Shown: positions 14,601-24,695 of the stretch, in pieces
Numbering within the stretch: the first letter of the stretch is position 1
Layout: the number at the start of each line of letters is the position of its first letter
Assembly: GCA_025352565.1 (NCBI GenBank)
Contig: JANXTF010000141.1
Span: 1 to 37,397 of the forward strand
DNA length: 37,397 bases
Source of the DNA: Rhodospirillales bacterium
GTDB taxonomy: Bacteria > Pseudomonadota > Alphaproteobacteria > Acetobacterales > Acetobacteraceae
Direction of reading: 5' to 3'
Notes under the pieces: model-generated
Seen by the model: only the letters and a program-made list of their open reading frames with translations
Database searches by the model: none
Told to the model about the DNA's origin: nothing
Program-made: the position numbers and the translations under genes

Positions 14601-16814
14601 GTTTGCGCCGCGCACGGGAATGCTGATGGCGCCCTTGGAGCCATGGCCCGAGGGGTCGCTCACCTCCACCTCGATTTCGGCCTTGAGCGGACGGGTGGTA
14701 TCGGGCGCTGCCGCGATCAGCAGCTTGAGCGCCGACTTGCCCTGCGCGTCGGTGTTCGGCAGCTCGATATCCTGGCTCACCGGCGCGTAGGTCTCTCCCA
14801 CGAGCCCGATCCGGTAGCCGGCGAGCGCCGCGAACGGATTCGGATCGACCACGAGGCGGAGCGTTCCCTTGCCCGACAGATCGCTGCCCGGCGCCCCATA
14901 GAGAAACCGCGCGGCGACCGGCAGCACGGCCGTCTGGCCCACGACCAGCATGGCGGGCGGCGTGCCGATATCCACCGCCATGCGGTCCGGCACGAAGGCG
15001 TCCACCCGGAACTGCGTGGCACCGATCGGGTCGGCCTTCGGGTCCGAACGGATCTCCACCGTCCAGGTGCCCGAGGCGGCGCCCGCGGAGAGCTGAACCG
15101 GCAGATAGATCGCGCCATCCGGCCCACGCGCCGGCGTAGTCTGCAGGAACACCTGGCCGTTCGGCCGCTTCACGCGCAACTGCGCCGGGAAATCCACCGG
15201 CCGCCCGGCATCGTCGCGCAGCAGCGCCATCACCTGCACGGTCTCGCCGGGGCGGTAGATGCCGCGATCGAGCCAGACGAAGCTGTCGAGCGGTCCGGGA
15301 TGGGCCGCGCCCTGCACGCCACGATCCGACAGGTCGAACGCCGGCAGGTTCAGATCGACGGTGGCAAAATCCCCGTCCGCGCCAAAAGCCTGCACCAGCG
15401 CCGGAGCCAGCGGCCCTTCCCCGTGCAGCAGCGCCAGGGCGAACCGGACGACGCCCAGATCGTCGGTGCTGGTCTCGGCGAGGATATCGTTGTTGGTCGC
15501 GATCAGCCGCATCCGCACGCCGGGGCGGGTTTTCGCATCGGAATAGCGGCGCACCTGCACCGTGAGCCCGTCGTGCCCGCGCCAGATGGTCGGGGCGAGA
15601 TCGGTACGCAGGATCATCTGCACGGCGCCGGCGGAATCGGCATTGGTGCCGTCGCCGGGCCTTATCTGAAGCGCGTAGAGCCCGGCACCCGCATTGGCCA
15701 GCGCGTCCGGCACCGGCAGCGATGTGCGGGCGGTCTTGTTCGGCTGCCAGCGCGGAATGTCGGCGCGGCCTTCCCACACCACGCTGCCCATCGTCTCCGC
15801 GATTCGGTCAGCCGCGTAGGTCTCCACCGTCTGGCCAAGCTTCGCGTCGCGTAGGAATTCGGCCACGCTGCGCTCGCTCAGCCGCAGCAGGCGCAGTTTC
15901 ACCGCCGAGAGGTTGACGGTGGACACTCCCAGCGCCGGAATTTGCCCGCGCGGCAGGATGAACATGCGGCTGTCCAGAGCGATGCTCGGCTTGCGGTTGG
16001 GCATCGCGACCGAAAGCGCCGTTTCGCGAGCCAGCGAAAGTCCCTGCTCGCCCGGCAGCCCGGCCCGCAGGATGATGCGGGTGGTGGCGCCCGAGGGCAG
16101 GCCCGAGACACAAATCTGGTCCGCCTCGCGGGTGACCGCGGCCTCCGGCACCGGAGGATCGAGCCGCACCCAGTCCTGCGCGTTGAAGTCGCTGCGGCGC
16201 TGCGGCGCGATCGAGAATTGCACGCAGGCGCGCGGAGGGTCGGCCTCGGCTTCCTGGCGCACGCGGCGCACCACGAGGCCGGTGGCCTTCTGGGCGTCGG
16301 CCAGCAGCAGCTTGTAGGCGGCGTTGTCCGGTGCGCGCTGGATCACCTGCTCCAGCGTCTCGGCCGCCTGCGCGGGACGGCCGAGCGTACGGAACGCCTC
16401 GGCCAGGAGCAGCAACGGTGCCACCTCCGGATCGCCGGCATCGGAGGCACCGAAGCCGAGCCAGGCCGCGAACAGCGCCTTCTGCGCGTCTTGCGGGATG
16501 CGGCGCAGATAGGCGTTGGCGAGGTCGGTCCACAACTGGGCCGAGGGCTGGCCCATGGACAAGCGCTGTTCGAGCGCCAGGGAGGAGGCGGCGAAATCCT
16601 TTTTGGCCAGCGCCGCCGCCGCCTGCTGCTCGGCTGTCCGCTTGGCCTGCGGCGTGGCGCCCGCCGGGAACCGCCTCGTCAGCGTCGCGGCATAAACGCT
16701 GCTGTCGGACGCGAGGCCCGGAGGGGCGAACTCGTCCGCGAAAGCGGAAATGCCGCCGGTCGAGACTGACAGCAGAAGCCATCCAAGCAGAATCGCCCAA
16801 CGGAATTTCCGCAT
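11691..16814 (-). CDS. yfhM: Bacterial alpha-2-macroglobulin, protease-trapping protein
   Basis: This very large secreted protein (about 1,707 residues) is built of macroglobulin-like beta domains followed by a thioester domain. The internal thioester motif CLEQ is intact (DNA 12984-12995, about residue 1274), so it should form the reactive Cys-Gln bond that covalently traps attacking proteases. An N-terminal signal peptide (RKFRWAILLGWLLLSVSTGG, then ISAFADEF) lacks a lipobox cysteine. This predicts a soluble periplasmic protein, unlike the lipoprotein form in E. coli. The AAGGGAG ribosome site lies 9 bases before ATG 16814 but touches the upstream ATG 16823, so 16814 is preferred. It overlaps pbpC by one base. 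A paralogous MagD-like role is an alternative reading. Confidence 0.9.
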   Translation of the reverse strand: MRKFRWAILLGWLLLSVSTGGISAFADEFAPPGLASDSSVYAATLTRRFPAGATPQAKRTAEQQAAAALAKKDFAASSLALEQRLSMGQPSAQLWTDLANAYLRRIPQDAQKALFAAWLGFGASDAGDPEVAPLLLLAEAFRTLGRPAQAAETLEQVIQRAPDNAAYKLLLADAQKATGLVVRRVRQEAEADPPRACVQFSIAPQRRSDFNAQDWVRLDPPVPEAAVTREADQICVSGLPSGATTRIILRAGLPGEQGLSLARETALSVAMPNRKPSIALDSRMFILPRGQIPALGVSTVNLSAVKLRLLRLSERSVAEFLRDAKLGQTVETYAADRIAETMGSVVWEGRADIPRWQPNKTARTSLPVPDALANAGAGLYALQIRPGDGTNADSAGAVQMILRTDLAPTIWRGHDGLTVQVRRYSDAKTRPGVRMRLIATNNDILAETSTDDLGVVRFALALLHGEGPLAPALVQAFGADGDFATVDLNLPAFDLSDRGVQGAAHPGPLDSFVWLDRGIYRPGETVQVMALLRDDAGRPVDFPAQLRVKRPNGQVFLQTTPARGPDGAIYLPVQLSAGAASGTWTVEIRSDPKADPIGATQFRVDAFVPDRMAVDIGTPPAMLVVGQTAVLPVAARFLYGAPGSDLSGKGTLRLVVDPNPFAALAGYRIGLVGETYAPVSQDIELPNTDAQGKSALKLLIAAAPDTTRPLKAEIEVEVSDPSGHGSKGAISIPVRGANPSIGIKPLFPDDAVDADATAAFDLAAVAPGGARTELRARLRLVRERPDWRMVAREGRASYEIVYRDEPLETRDVVIPAGTPLRFAKALPFGRYRIEAVQSNGLAATSYRFRAGWTAGSDNPDIPDRVDVSTAQRAMVAGQSARIHIAAPFAGEATLLVLSDRVHSLRTLSVPEGGTDVDVPVDASWGPGAYVAVHVFRGGTGAAGSRPNRAVGLTWVGIDPAARVLAVSIEAAEKYAPRAAAVIPVHVAAGAWVSLAAVDEGILRLTRFLSPDPGPHFLGRRKLGLDIRDDWGRLIAPADGEATLLRQGGDDGGFALPDTPTRTVTLFTPPMQAGPDGVARVKLDLPDFNGQVRLMAVAWSGSGIGAANADILVRDPLVAEPLLPRFLAPGDETRLAVLLQNVDLPLGNASVVVSVDGPLALVGEGRMSAMLAPGERALPATTLRATGAGRGVVHLDIADGPFRLRRDTAITVRPSRGAVSMVSAGELAPGAEIALAPPIALFVPGTWRAEAVFGAPVRYDAQAMIQALADYPLSCLEQTASRGLPLAAMPAAVATAGQQASLQAAVASVLDRQRYDGGFALWSANGAAEQWLSAYAMDFLWRAKAAGAAVPDQAMTDGLKFIGDAANGDNESPEDTAAQAYRLYVLAEAGRGRPGAVRVLAQDLARLPTPLARAQIAAALAMAHDQPGAEAAFAQALRAPERRWWQVDYGSTLRDQAAMAVLLKESGLAPALLTRLIGTLPGAELQAAAINTQEQAWTAAASEVLGRDGRPPNVSVNGRALPKGVVQRMALDGPATARNNGDRPVWRSVSVSGVTIQAPPAARNLMRIRRNFMALDGTPLNLEQLRQSTVFVLLLEGRIDDDTDRRAVLLQGLPAGWEIAGRFGEGDAPGLPWLGKLTATEAQPAADDRFAAVLGLSKAQPEFRVAVRLRAVTPGDYELPGAELSDMYAPGVFARQGANRIKVLPSQN

Positions 16815-16842
16815 CGCCTTCATCTCCCTTGCGCCCAGGGCC

Positions 16843-16895
16843 GGCTGCGCCCCAAAGGTTGGATGCGCCCCTGGGTTCGATGCGCCCTGGGTCGG
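16843..16895. repeat. Imperfect 17-18-bp tandem repeats
   Basis: Three imperfect units built on a GATGCGCCCCTGGGTTC-like sequence lie in the 75-bp gap between mscL and the alpha-2-macroglobulin gene. The CCCAGGG at 16834-16840 is complementary to CCCTGGG inside the repeats, so alternative hairpins are possible between the co-directional genes. This may be a weak terminator for mscL. Confidence 0.4.
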
Positions 16896-16898
16896 ACG

Positions 16899-17369
16899 CT
16901 AGACCAGTCGTGTCGTCTCGGTCCGCACCGCAAGCAGATCGCGGATTTCGGTCAGCAGCACTTCGGACGCGGTGGGCAGAACGGGCGCGGCCTCCGGCTC
17001 CTTCCGACGGTAGAGCCTGCTCAACAATTTCACCATCCAGAACACCGCGAAACCGACGATCACGAACTGGATCACCGCGTTCAGGAACACGCCGACATTG
17101 ATGGTGACCGCGCCAGCCGTCTTGGCCGCCTCCAGCGTCGGCAGCGCCGGGCCTTTCAACGTTATGAAGATGTTGGTGAAGTCGATGCCGCCGAGCAGCA
17201 GGCCGATGAGCGGGGTGAAGATGTCCTTCACGAGCGAGCCGACGATGCCGGTGAAGGCGGCGCCGATGATGATGCCGACCGCGAGGTCCACCACGTTGCC
17301 GCGCATGATAAAGCTGGTGAATTCGGCCAGCCATCCGGGACTGCGGAGAACGATCCTGGGCGGTTGCAT
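16899..17369 (-). CDS. mscL: Large-conductance mechanosensitive channel
   Basis: MscL opens under membrane tension to release solutes during osmotic downshock, and acts as a homopentamer in the inner membrane. The 156-residue protein has the conserved first helix FIMRGNVVDLAVGIIIGAAF (about residues 20-39) with the GxxxG-type pore packing, a periplasmic loop, a second hydrophobic helix (about 85-110) and a charged C-terminal bundle. The GGAG ribosome site 7 bases upstream supports ATG 17369 over the longer frame to 17417. The N-terminal extension of about 17 residues before the amphipathic helix is slightly long for the family. It is transcribed in the same direction as the macroglobulin/pbpC pair but separated from it by 75 bp. 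Confidence 0.95.
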   Translation of the reverse strand: MQPPRIVLRSPGWLAEFTSFIMRGNVVDLAVGIIIGAAFTGIVGSLVKDIFTPLIGLLLGGIDFTNIFITLKGPALPTLEAAKTAGAVTINVGVFLNAVIQFVIVGFAVFWMVKLLSRLYRRKEPEAAPVLPTASEVLLTEIRDLLAVRTETTRLV

Positions 17370-17474
17370 GTCAACTCTCCAATCGAACGGCGCGACCGAT
17401 GCGGACCACCTGCTCACAGATTAGTGAACAACCGGTTCAGGGCCAAGCAGTCCCGGCTCGGCTACGTCGGCATC
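17370..17474. promoter_or_regulatory. Divergent promoter region mscL / penicillin acylase
   Basis: This 105-bp region lies between divergent genes and contains the mscL ribosome site. No clear operator or consensus promoter boxes could be recognised. Confidence 0.3.
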
Positions 17475-19859
17475 ATGCGCCGCACATTTCTCGTTGTCCG
17501 CTGGTTCCTCGCCGTTGCGGCCTGCCTTCTGCTGGTGATCGGCACCGCCGTCAGCGGCCTCGTCTGGCTCACGCTGCCCGGTGGCAACCGCCAGGACGCG
17601 ATTCCGGGACTTTTTGCCGACGTGTCCATCGACATCGACCAGGATGGCATCCCCCGCGTCCATGCGGAGTCCGAGTCCGATGCCGTCACGGCGCTGGGAT
17701 ACCTGCACGCCCGCGAGCGGCTGTTCCAGATGGAGCTGATGCGCCGCTCGGCCTCGGGCGAATTGTCGGAACTGGCCGGCGGCATCACGCTGCCGATCGA
17801 CCGCCTGATGCGCACACTGGGCGTGCGGCGGAGCGCGGAAGCCGATCTCGCGGCGCTCGACCCCGGCACGCGGGCGATGCTGGACGCCTACACGCGGGGC
17901 GTGAACGCCTGGATCGACGCGCGCGGTCGGTTCGCCGCCGAGGAGTTCGTGGCGTTCGGCAGGCCCCGGCCATGGCAGGCGGTGGATTGCCTGCTCTGGG
18001 CCAAAACCATGGGCCTTTATCTGTCCGGCAATTACCGCGAGGAACTGGCGCGGCAGGGTTTGGCCGCGACCCTTTCGCCCGAGGCGATCGACGCCCTGTG
18101 GCCCAACCAGCCGGGCGGCCGTCCCGAGGCAAGCCTGGCCGACCCCGACCCCTCGCTCGCCGCCGCCGCCGCGCGGCTGGCCGAGGCGCTGCCGGCTTTC
18201 CCCGCGCCGTTCACCCTGCCGGGCATGGCCAGCAACGAGTGGGCGGTCGATGGCGCCCACAGCGCCACCGGCGCGCCGCTGCTGGCCGGCGATCCGCATC
18301 TGGGCTTCTCGCTGCCCGGCATCTGGTATCTGGCGCGGCTGGAATGGCCCGGCCACGTGCTCGCGGGCGCCACCGCACCCGGCGTGCCGTTTCTGGTGAT
18401 CGGCCATAACGGCCACATCGCCTGGACCTTCACCACGACGGGCGCCGACGTGCAGGACGTGTTCGTCGAAACCCCGATCGACGCGGACCATTACGCCACG
18501 CCCGACGGGCCAAAGACCTTCGCCACCCGCACCGAGCGCATCCGCGTGCGCGGCGCCGAAGACGAGCTGCTGGCCGTGCGCGAGACGCGCCACGGGCCGG
18601 TGGTCAGCGACATCGTCGCACCGCGCGGGCCGATCCTGGCGGTCGCCATGGCCAACCTCGCCCCCGGCGACACCGCCGCCGCCGGGCTGCTGGCGCTCGA
18701 CCGCGCCGCCAGCGTGGCCGAAGCCGGGCGCGCGGCCGGGATCATCACGGCGCCCGCCCAGAACCTGCTGGCGGCGGACGCAAACGGCATCGGCCTGTTC
18801 GTCACCGGCCGCGTGCCGATCCGCCGGGCGGGCGACGGCGCGCGTCCGGTCGGGGGTGCCGACGGCGCGCATGACTGGACCGGGTTTGCCTCCGGCGACC
18901 AGTTGCCGCATGTCGTCGCGCCCGCCAGCGGCCGGCTGGTCAACGCCAACGAGCGCGTGGCGCCGCCCGACTTCCCCGTGTTCATGGGCCGCGATTTCTA
19001 CGGCGACTGGCGGGCGCGCCGCATCCGCGAACTCCTGGACGCCAAACCGAAACACGACGTCGCCGAATTCGCCGCCATGCAGATCGACGCCACCAGCCTC
19101 GCCGCGCGCGACCTGCTGCCGCGGCTGAAGGACGTGGCGGCATCGACCGAACCGGGCCGCCGCGCGCTGGCCCTGCTCGCCGCGTGGGACGGGCGCATGG
19201 CGATCGACGCGCCGCAGCCGCTGATCTTCAACGCCTGGATGGAGCGGCTCTATTTGGCCCTCCTCGCCCGCGCCGGCGTGCCCCCAAACACCCGTTTCGC
19301 CGCCGCTCCCTGGCCCGAAACCGTCACGCACGCGCTCGCGGCCGGGATTTGCGGCGGCGATTGCGACGCGATCCTGGCGCAAACATTGGACGAGTCGGTG
19401 CGGGAGCTTGCCGCGCGCCTCGGCGATGACCCGGCCGCATGGCACTGGGGCGACACGCATCAGGCGGTGTTCGCCCATCCCCTGCTGCGGGCGATACCCT
19501 TCATCGGCCCGCTCGTCGCGGCGCGCATCGCCGCTCCCGGCGACGACACCACCATCGACCGGGGCGGCCTGGCATCGCGCACCCTGGAGGCCGTGCATGG
19601 CGCATCGTACCGCGGCGTGTACGATCTCGCCCACCTCGACCGCAGCCGTTTCGTGGTCGCACCGGGACAGTCGGGCCATGTAACAAGCGACCTCGCGCGC
19701 AATTTCGTCACGCGCTGGCGGAATGGCGAAACCGTCTCGCTGGGGCCTGCATCGGTGCGGGTGGATGCCTATATCCTGCTCACGCCGCCCATCTCGCTCA
19801 CGCCACCCATCTCACTCGCGCCACCCATCTCACTCGCGCCACGGGGAACCGCTCCATGA
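17475..19859 (+). CDS. Penicillin acylase-family N-terminal-nucleophile hydrolase
   Basis: This 794-residue protein belongs to the family that self-cleaves into alpha and beta chains and hydrolyses amide bonds, including beta-lactam side chains, acyl-homoserine lactones and related amides. An N-terminal hydrophobic segment (residues 7-33) suggests export or anchoring. The alpha-chain motif GYLHARERLFQMELMRR is present. The beta chain begins at the nucleophile Ser253 in GMASNEWAVDG, followed by GDPHLGFSLPGIWY and IAWTFTTTGADVQD. The natural substrate cannot be read from sequence. The C-terminus carries a repeated hexapeptide (TPPISL, TPPISL, APPISL) from 18-bp DNA repeats, apparently an add-on beyond the domain. 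The stop overlaps the RDD gene start (ATGA). Confidence 0.88.
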   Translation: MRRTFLVVRWFLAVAACLLLVIGTAVSGLVWLTLPGGNRQDAIPGLFADVSIDIDQDGIPRVHAESESDAVTALGYLHARERLFQMELMRRSASGELSELAGGITLPIDRLMRTLGVRRSAEADLAALDPGTRAMLDAYTRGVNAWIDARGRFAAEEFVAFGRPRPWQAVDCLLWAKTMGLYLSGNYREELARQGLAATLSPEAIDALWPNQPGGRPEASLADPDPSLAAAAARLAEALPAFPAPFTLPGMASNEWAVDGAHSATGAPLLAGDPHLGFSLPGIWYLARLEWPGHVLAGATAPGVPFLVIGHNGHIAWTFTTTGADVQDVFVETPIDADHYATPDGPKTFATRTERIRVRGAEDELLAVRETRHGPVVSDIVAPRGPILAVAMANLAPGDTAAAGLLALDRAASVAEAGRAAGIITAPAQNLLAADANGIGLFVTGRVPIRRAGDGARPVGGADGAHDWTGFASGDQLPHVVAPASGRLVNANERVAPPDFPVFMGRDFYGDWRARRIRELLDAKPKHDVAEFAAMQIDATSLAARDLLPRLKDVAASTEPGRRALALLAAWDGRMAIDAPQPLIFNAWMERLYLALLARAGVPPNTRFAAAPWPETVTHALAAGICGGDCDAILAQTLDESVRELAARLGDDPAAWHWGDTHQAVFAHPLLRAIPFIGPLVAARIAAPGDDTTIDRGGLASRTLEAVHGASYRGVYDLAHLDRSRFVVAPGQSGHVTSDLARNFVTRWRNGETVSLGPASVRVDAYILLTPPISLTPPISLAPPISLAPRGTAP
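19781..19840 (+). repeat. 18-bp tandem repeat coding for TPPISL units
   Basis: Units lie at 19781-19798, 19799-19816 and 19817-19834, with a partial fourth unit. Differences between them are mostly silent or Thr/Ala changes. The repeat length is a multiple of three, so copy-number change would keep both the acylase frame and its overlap with the next gene. It is a minisatellite-like candidate. Confidence 0.8.
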
Positions 19860-20350
19860 CCGCCCAGCCCGCCGCCTTTAACGGCTTCATTCCGGACGTG
19901 TCGCTCACGCAGGGCGTGCTGCGCCGCCGCGTGCTCGCGTGGTTGATCGACGCGGCGATCATCGCGGTCATCTGTGCGGCGCTGTGGGCGTGCTTCGCGG
20001 TGCTCGGCGTCTTGACGCTCGGCCTCGGCTTCGCGCTGTTCGCCGTGTTGCCGGCCGTTCCGGTGCTGTATCACTGGCTGTTCGTGGCCGCCCCCTCGGC
20101 CGCCACGCCCGGCCAGGCCTTCATGGGCCTCGTGGTGCGGCGCGAGGAGGATCTCGGCCCGGTCAGCAGCTTCCAGGCACTCGTGGCGAGCGGCGGCCTC
20201 TACCTCACGCTGGCGCTTGGCGCCGTCTGGCTGGCCGTGGCGCTCGTCACGCCACGCAAGCGGACGCTGCACGACATGGCGGCCGGCACCATCGTTGTTC
20301 GCGCCCGAGCGTTGACTGCGCCGGCGGGAGCCTGGAACATGGCGACTTGA
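19856..20350 (+). CDS. RDD family membrane protein
   Basis: This 164-residue inner-membrane protein has three hydrophobic helices (about residues 27-50, 53-75 and 117-136). The RDD signature appears as RRRVLAWLIDAAII with the conserved Arg and Asp, and a conserved PRKRTLHDMAAGTIVV near the C-terminus is typical of the family. Functions are varied and mostly unknown; some members act in ion or sodium/proton transport. The start overlaps the upstream acylase stop (ATGA), so the two proteins are probably made together. Bpt follows after 24 bp, completing a likely three-gene plus-strand unit. Confidence 0.85.
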   Translation: MTAQPAAFNGFIPDVSLTQGVLRRRVLAWLIDAAIIAVICAALWACFAVLGVLTLGLGFALFAVLPAVPVLYHWLFVAAPSAATPGQAFMGLVVRREEDLGPVSSFQALVASGGLYLTLALGAVWLAVALVTPRKRTLHDMAAGTIVVRARALTAPAGAWNMAT

Positions 20351-20374
20351 TCAACGCGTGATCCAGCGAACCGC

Positions 20375-21151
20375 ATGAGCTACAAGCCGCCGCGCCGACC
20401 GCAGTTCTTCTACACCACGGCGCCCTTGCCTTGCCCGTATGTCGCTGGCCGGGTGGAGCGCAAGGTGGTCACCGAGATCACCGGGCCGGACGCGGAAGCC
20501 CTGCATGACCGCCTTTCGCGCGCCGGCTTCCGCCGCAGCCACAACATCGCCTATGCGCCCGTGTGTCCGGGCTGCGGCGCCTGCGTGCCGATCCGCATTC
20601 CGACGGCCACGTTCCAGCCCGACCGCACGCTGAAGCGCATCGCGCGGGCCAACCTGACCGTCGAGGCGTTCGAGACGCCGGCGCGCGCCACCGCCGAGCA
20701 GTTCCAGTTGTTCCAGCGTTACCAGAAGATCCGCCACCTCGATGGCGACATGGCGACCATGAGTTTCTACGACTACCGCGCCATGGTCGAGGACACGCCG
20801 ATCGAGACCTTCATGGTCGAGTTCCGCGACCCCGACGAACGCCTGGTGGGCGCCTGTCTCGCCGATCGCCTGGGCGATGGCTTGTCGGCGGTCTATTCGT
20901 ATTTCGCCCCCGGCCTGGAGCGGCGTTCGCTGGGAACCTACACCATCCTGTGGCTGATCGATCGCGCGAAGGCACTCGGGCTGCCTTACGTGTATCTCGG
21001 CTATTGGGTGCCCGAGAGCCGCAAGATGGCCTACAAGGCGCGCTTCCGGCCCAGTGAAATCCTGGTGTCCGGCACTTGGCGGATGCTGACGGACGGTGAG
21101 ATCCAGGGTGAACGGACGACGCAGGTACTGGTGCCCGAGACGGCGGGGTAA
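20375..21151 (+). CDS. bpt: Aspartate/glutamate leucyl-tRNA-protein transferase
   Basis: This enzyme transfers leucine from Leu-tRNA to N-terminal Asp or Glu of proteins, marking them for ClpS/ClpAP degradation (bacterial N-degron pathway). The 258-residue cytoplasmic protein has the N-terminal ATE domain with paired cysteines (CPY, then CPGCGACVPIRIP, about residues 63-75) and the GNAT-like C-terminal domain with YSYFAPGLERRSLGTYTILW and YLGYWVPESRKMAYK. The length is normal. It sits 24 bp after the RDD gene on the same strand. A C-terminal REP-like repeat follows the stop codon. Confidence 0.93.
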   Translation: MSYKPPRRPQFFYTTAPLPCPYVAGRVERKVVTEITGPDAEALHDRLSRAGFRRSHNIAYAPVCPGCGACVPIRIPTATFQPDRTLKRIARANLTVEAFETPARATAEQFQLFQRYQKIRHLDGDMATMSFYDYRAMVEDTPIETFMVEFRDPDERLVGACLADRLGDGLSAVYSYFAPGLERRSLGTYTILWLIDRAKALGLPYVYLGYWVPESRKMAYKARFRPSEILVSGTWRMLTDGEIQGERTTQVLVPETAG

Positions 21152-21161
21152 CTCTTGGCGG

Positions 21162-21206
21162 CGTGACAACCCAAGGGAGCCGCGTCGCTACGCTCCTCGC
21201 GATGAC
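21162..21206. repeat. REP-like palindromic element overlapping the peptidase pseudogene end
   Basis: Read on the minus strand, the segment GTCATCGCGAGGAGCGTAGC, then GACGCGGCTCCCTTGGGTTGTCAC, resembles the widespread alphaproteobacterial repeats of the GTCATTGCGAGCG type. It lies between convergent bpt and M20 peptidase genes and supplies the last codons (SSRGA-stop) of the peptidase frame. No second copy was noticed in the window. Confidence 0.5.
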
Positions 21207-22478
21207 GGCGCGGGTTCCACGCCGCACCACTCCGCAATCGTCAAAGCGATCGCCTGCGTCACGTCATGCAGCGAGGCCAGTCCGACGCTCTCGTCGATGC
21301 CGTGGATGTTGTCGCTGTCGGGGCCGTAGCAGGTCGCCTGGGTGCCCTGATACAGCCGGTAGTGCCGCGCGTCGGTCAGGCCCAGCGCGTTGTAGGGACG
21401 CAGTTCCTCCCCGGTGACCAGTTTGTGCGCGGCGCTGACGGCGCGCGAAATCGGCTGGTCGGCGGGGAAGGTACAGCCATCGGCCATGAAGCCCTTGAAC
21501 TCCACCCGCGCCTGGGCGCCGCGCAGCCCCGCGGCGGCCTCGGCCACCAGCGCCTCGATCTCGCGCGCCACCTCGCGGCATGAACGCCCCGGCATCACGC
21601 CGACGCGCAGGCCGATCTTCGCGCGGGTGGCCACCGAACTGTTCCACTCGCCGCCCTCGAACGTGCCGAGATTGACGTTGATCGGGTGGTTGTCGGCGGC
21701 GAACGCCGGATGGCGGCGCTCGCCCCGGTTCATCTCGGTCTCGTAGTCCTTGAACCGCGCCGCGATGGCCGCGGCCGCCTCGATGGCGTTCACGCCCGAA
21801 TGCATGTCGCGAACATGCACCGGCCGCCCGGTCACGATCACCCAGGCCACACCACGCCGACCTCGGCGGTGTAGAGGGCCGGAAAGCCGGGGCCAGGCTC
21901 GGGGATCAGGCAGGCATCGGGCGCCCGGAGCGATTGCATCACGGCGAGCGCCCCATTGCCGGTGCATTCCTCCTCGATCACGGCCGCCATCTGCACCTCG
22001 GCGGCCGGCTGCAATCCGGCGAGCTTCAGCGCGCGGAAGGCGGTCACGTATGCCACGACGCCAGCCTTCATGTCGGCCGCGCCCCTGCCTTACATGCGTC
22101 CGTCGCGGATCGATGGCTCGAACGGCGGCGTGGTCCAGAGGTCCTCGGCGCCCTCCGGCACCACATCCACATGGCCTTGCAGCATCAGACTGCGGCCCCG
22201 TTTCTCGCGCGGCTGGTAGACCGCGACCACCGGCTCCCGTCCCGCGTAGGAAATCAACGGGGGCGACCAGCCCGGATGATCGCGCAGCGCCGACTCGTCG
22301 ATCGGCACGCGCCACGGCGAGAGGTCGAGGGCGCGAAACACATCCTCCATCGCGGCAAGGCAGGATTGCTCGTGGCCGAGCAGGCTGCGGTGGCGCACGA
22401 GGCTGGCCAGCAGAGCGACCGCATCGCCTTGCAGGCTGGTGGCCGCGTCGAGGATGGCGCGGCGGACGCCGGCGTCGA

Positions 22479-22482
<4 letters not shown>
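21188..22482 (-). pseudogene. M20-family amidohydrolase/peptidase (ArgE/DapE type), inactivated
   Basis: The intact ancestor would be a di-zinc deacetylase or desuccinylase of the ArgE/DapE superfamily, about 430 residues. Visible motifs are LMLQGHVDVVPEG (metal His), GRGAADMKAG (metal Asp), IEEECTGNG (catalytic Glu pair) and a dimerisation domain with GRPVHVRDMHSGVNAIEA. An in-frame TAA at 22090-22092 interrupts RDGRM-stop-GRGAADMK, where a Tyr codon is expected. A one-base loss near 21841-21851 shifts the frame after VGVVW. The two lesions split the gene into three pieces. Its start overlaps the parC stop (ATGA), so it is the last gene of the recO-parC unit. The codon use is otherwise like its neighbours, suggesting recent decay. 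Confidence 0.85.

Positions 22483-24687
<2,205 letters not shown>

Positions 24688-24695
<8 letters not shown>

Noticed and set aside
13236-15854. An 872-codon plus-strand open frame across the alpha-2-macroglobulin gene
   Set aside because: It lies antisense to a clear protein with domain motifs, and its His/Arg/Gly-rich composition is the usual shadow in high-GC DNA.
16863-17474. N-terminal extension of the penicillin acylase frame by over 200 codons
   Set aside because: It runs antisense through mscL. The signal-peptide-like start at 17475 fits the family.
17399-18409. Alternative 336-codon frame inside the acylase
   Set aside because: Arg/Ala-rich out-of-frame shadow of a well-supported gene.
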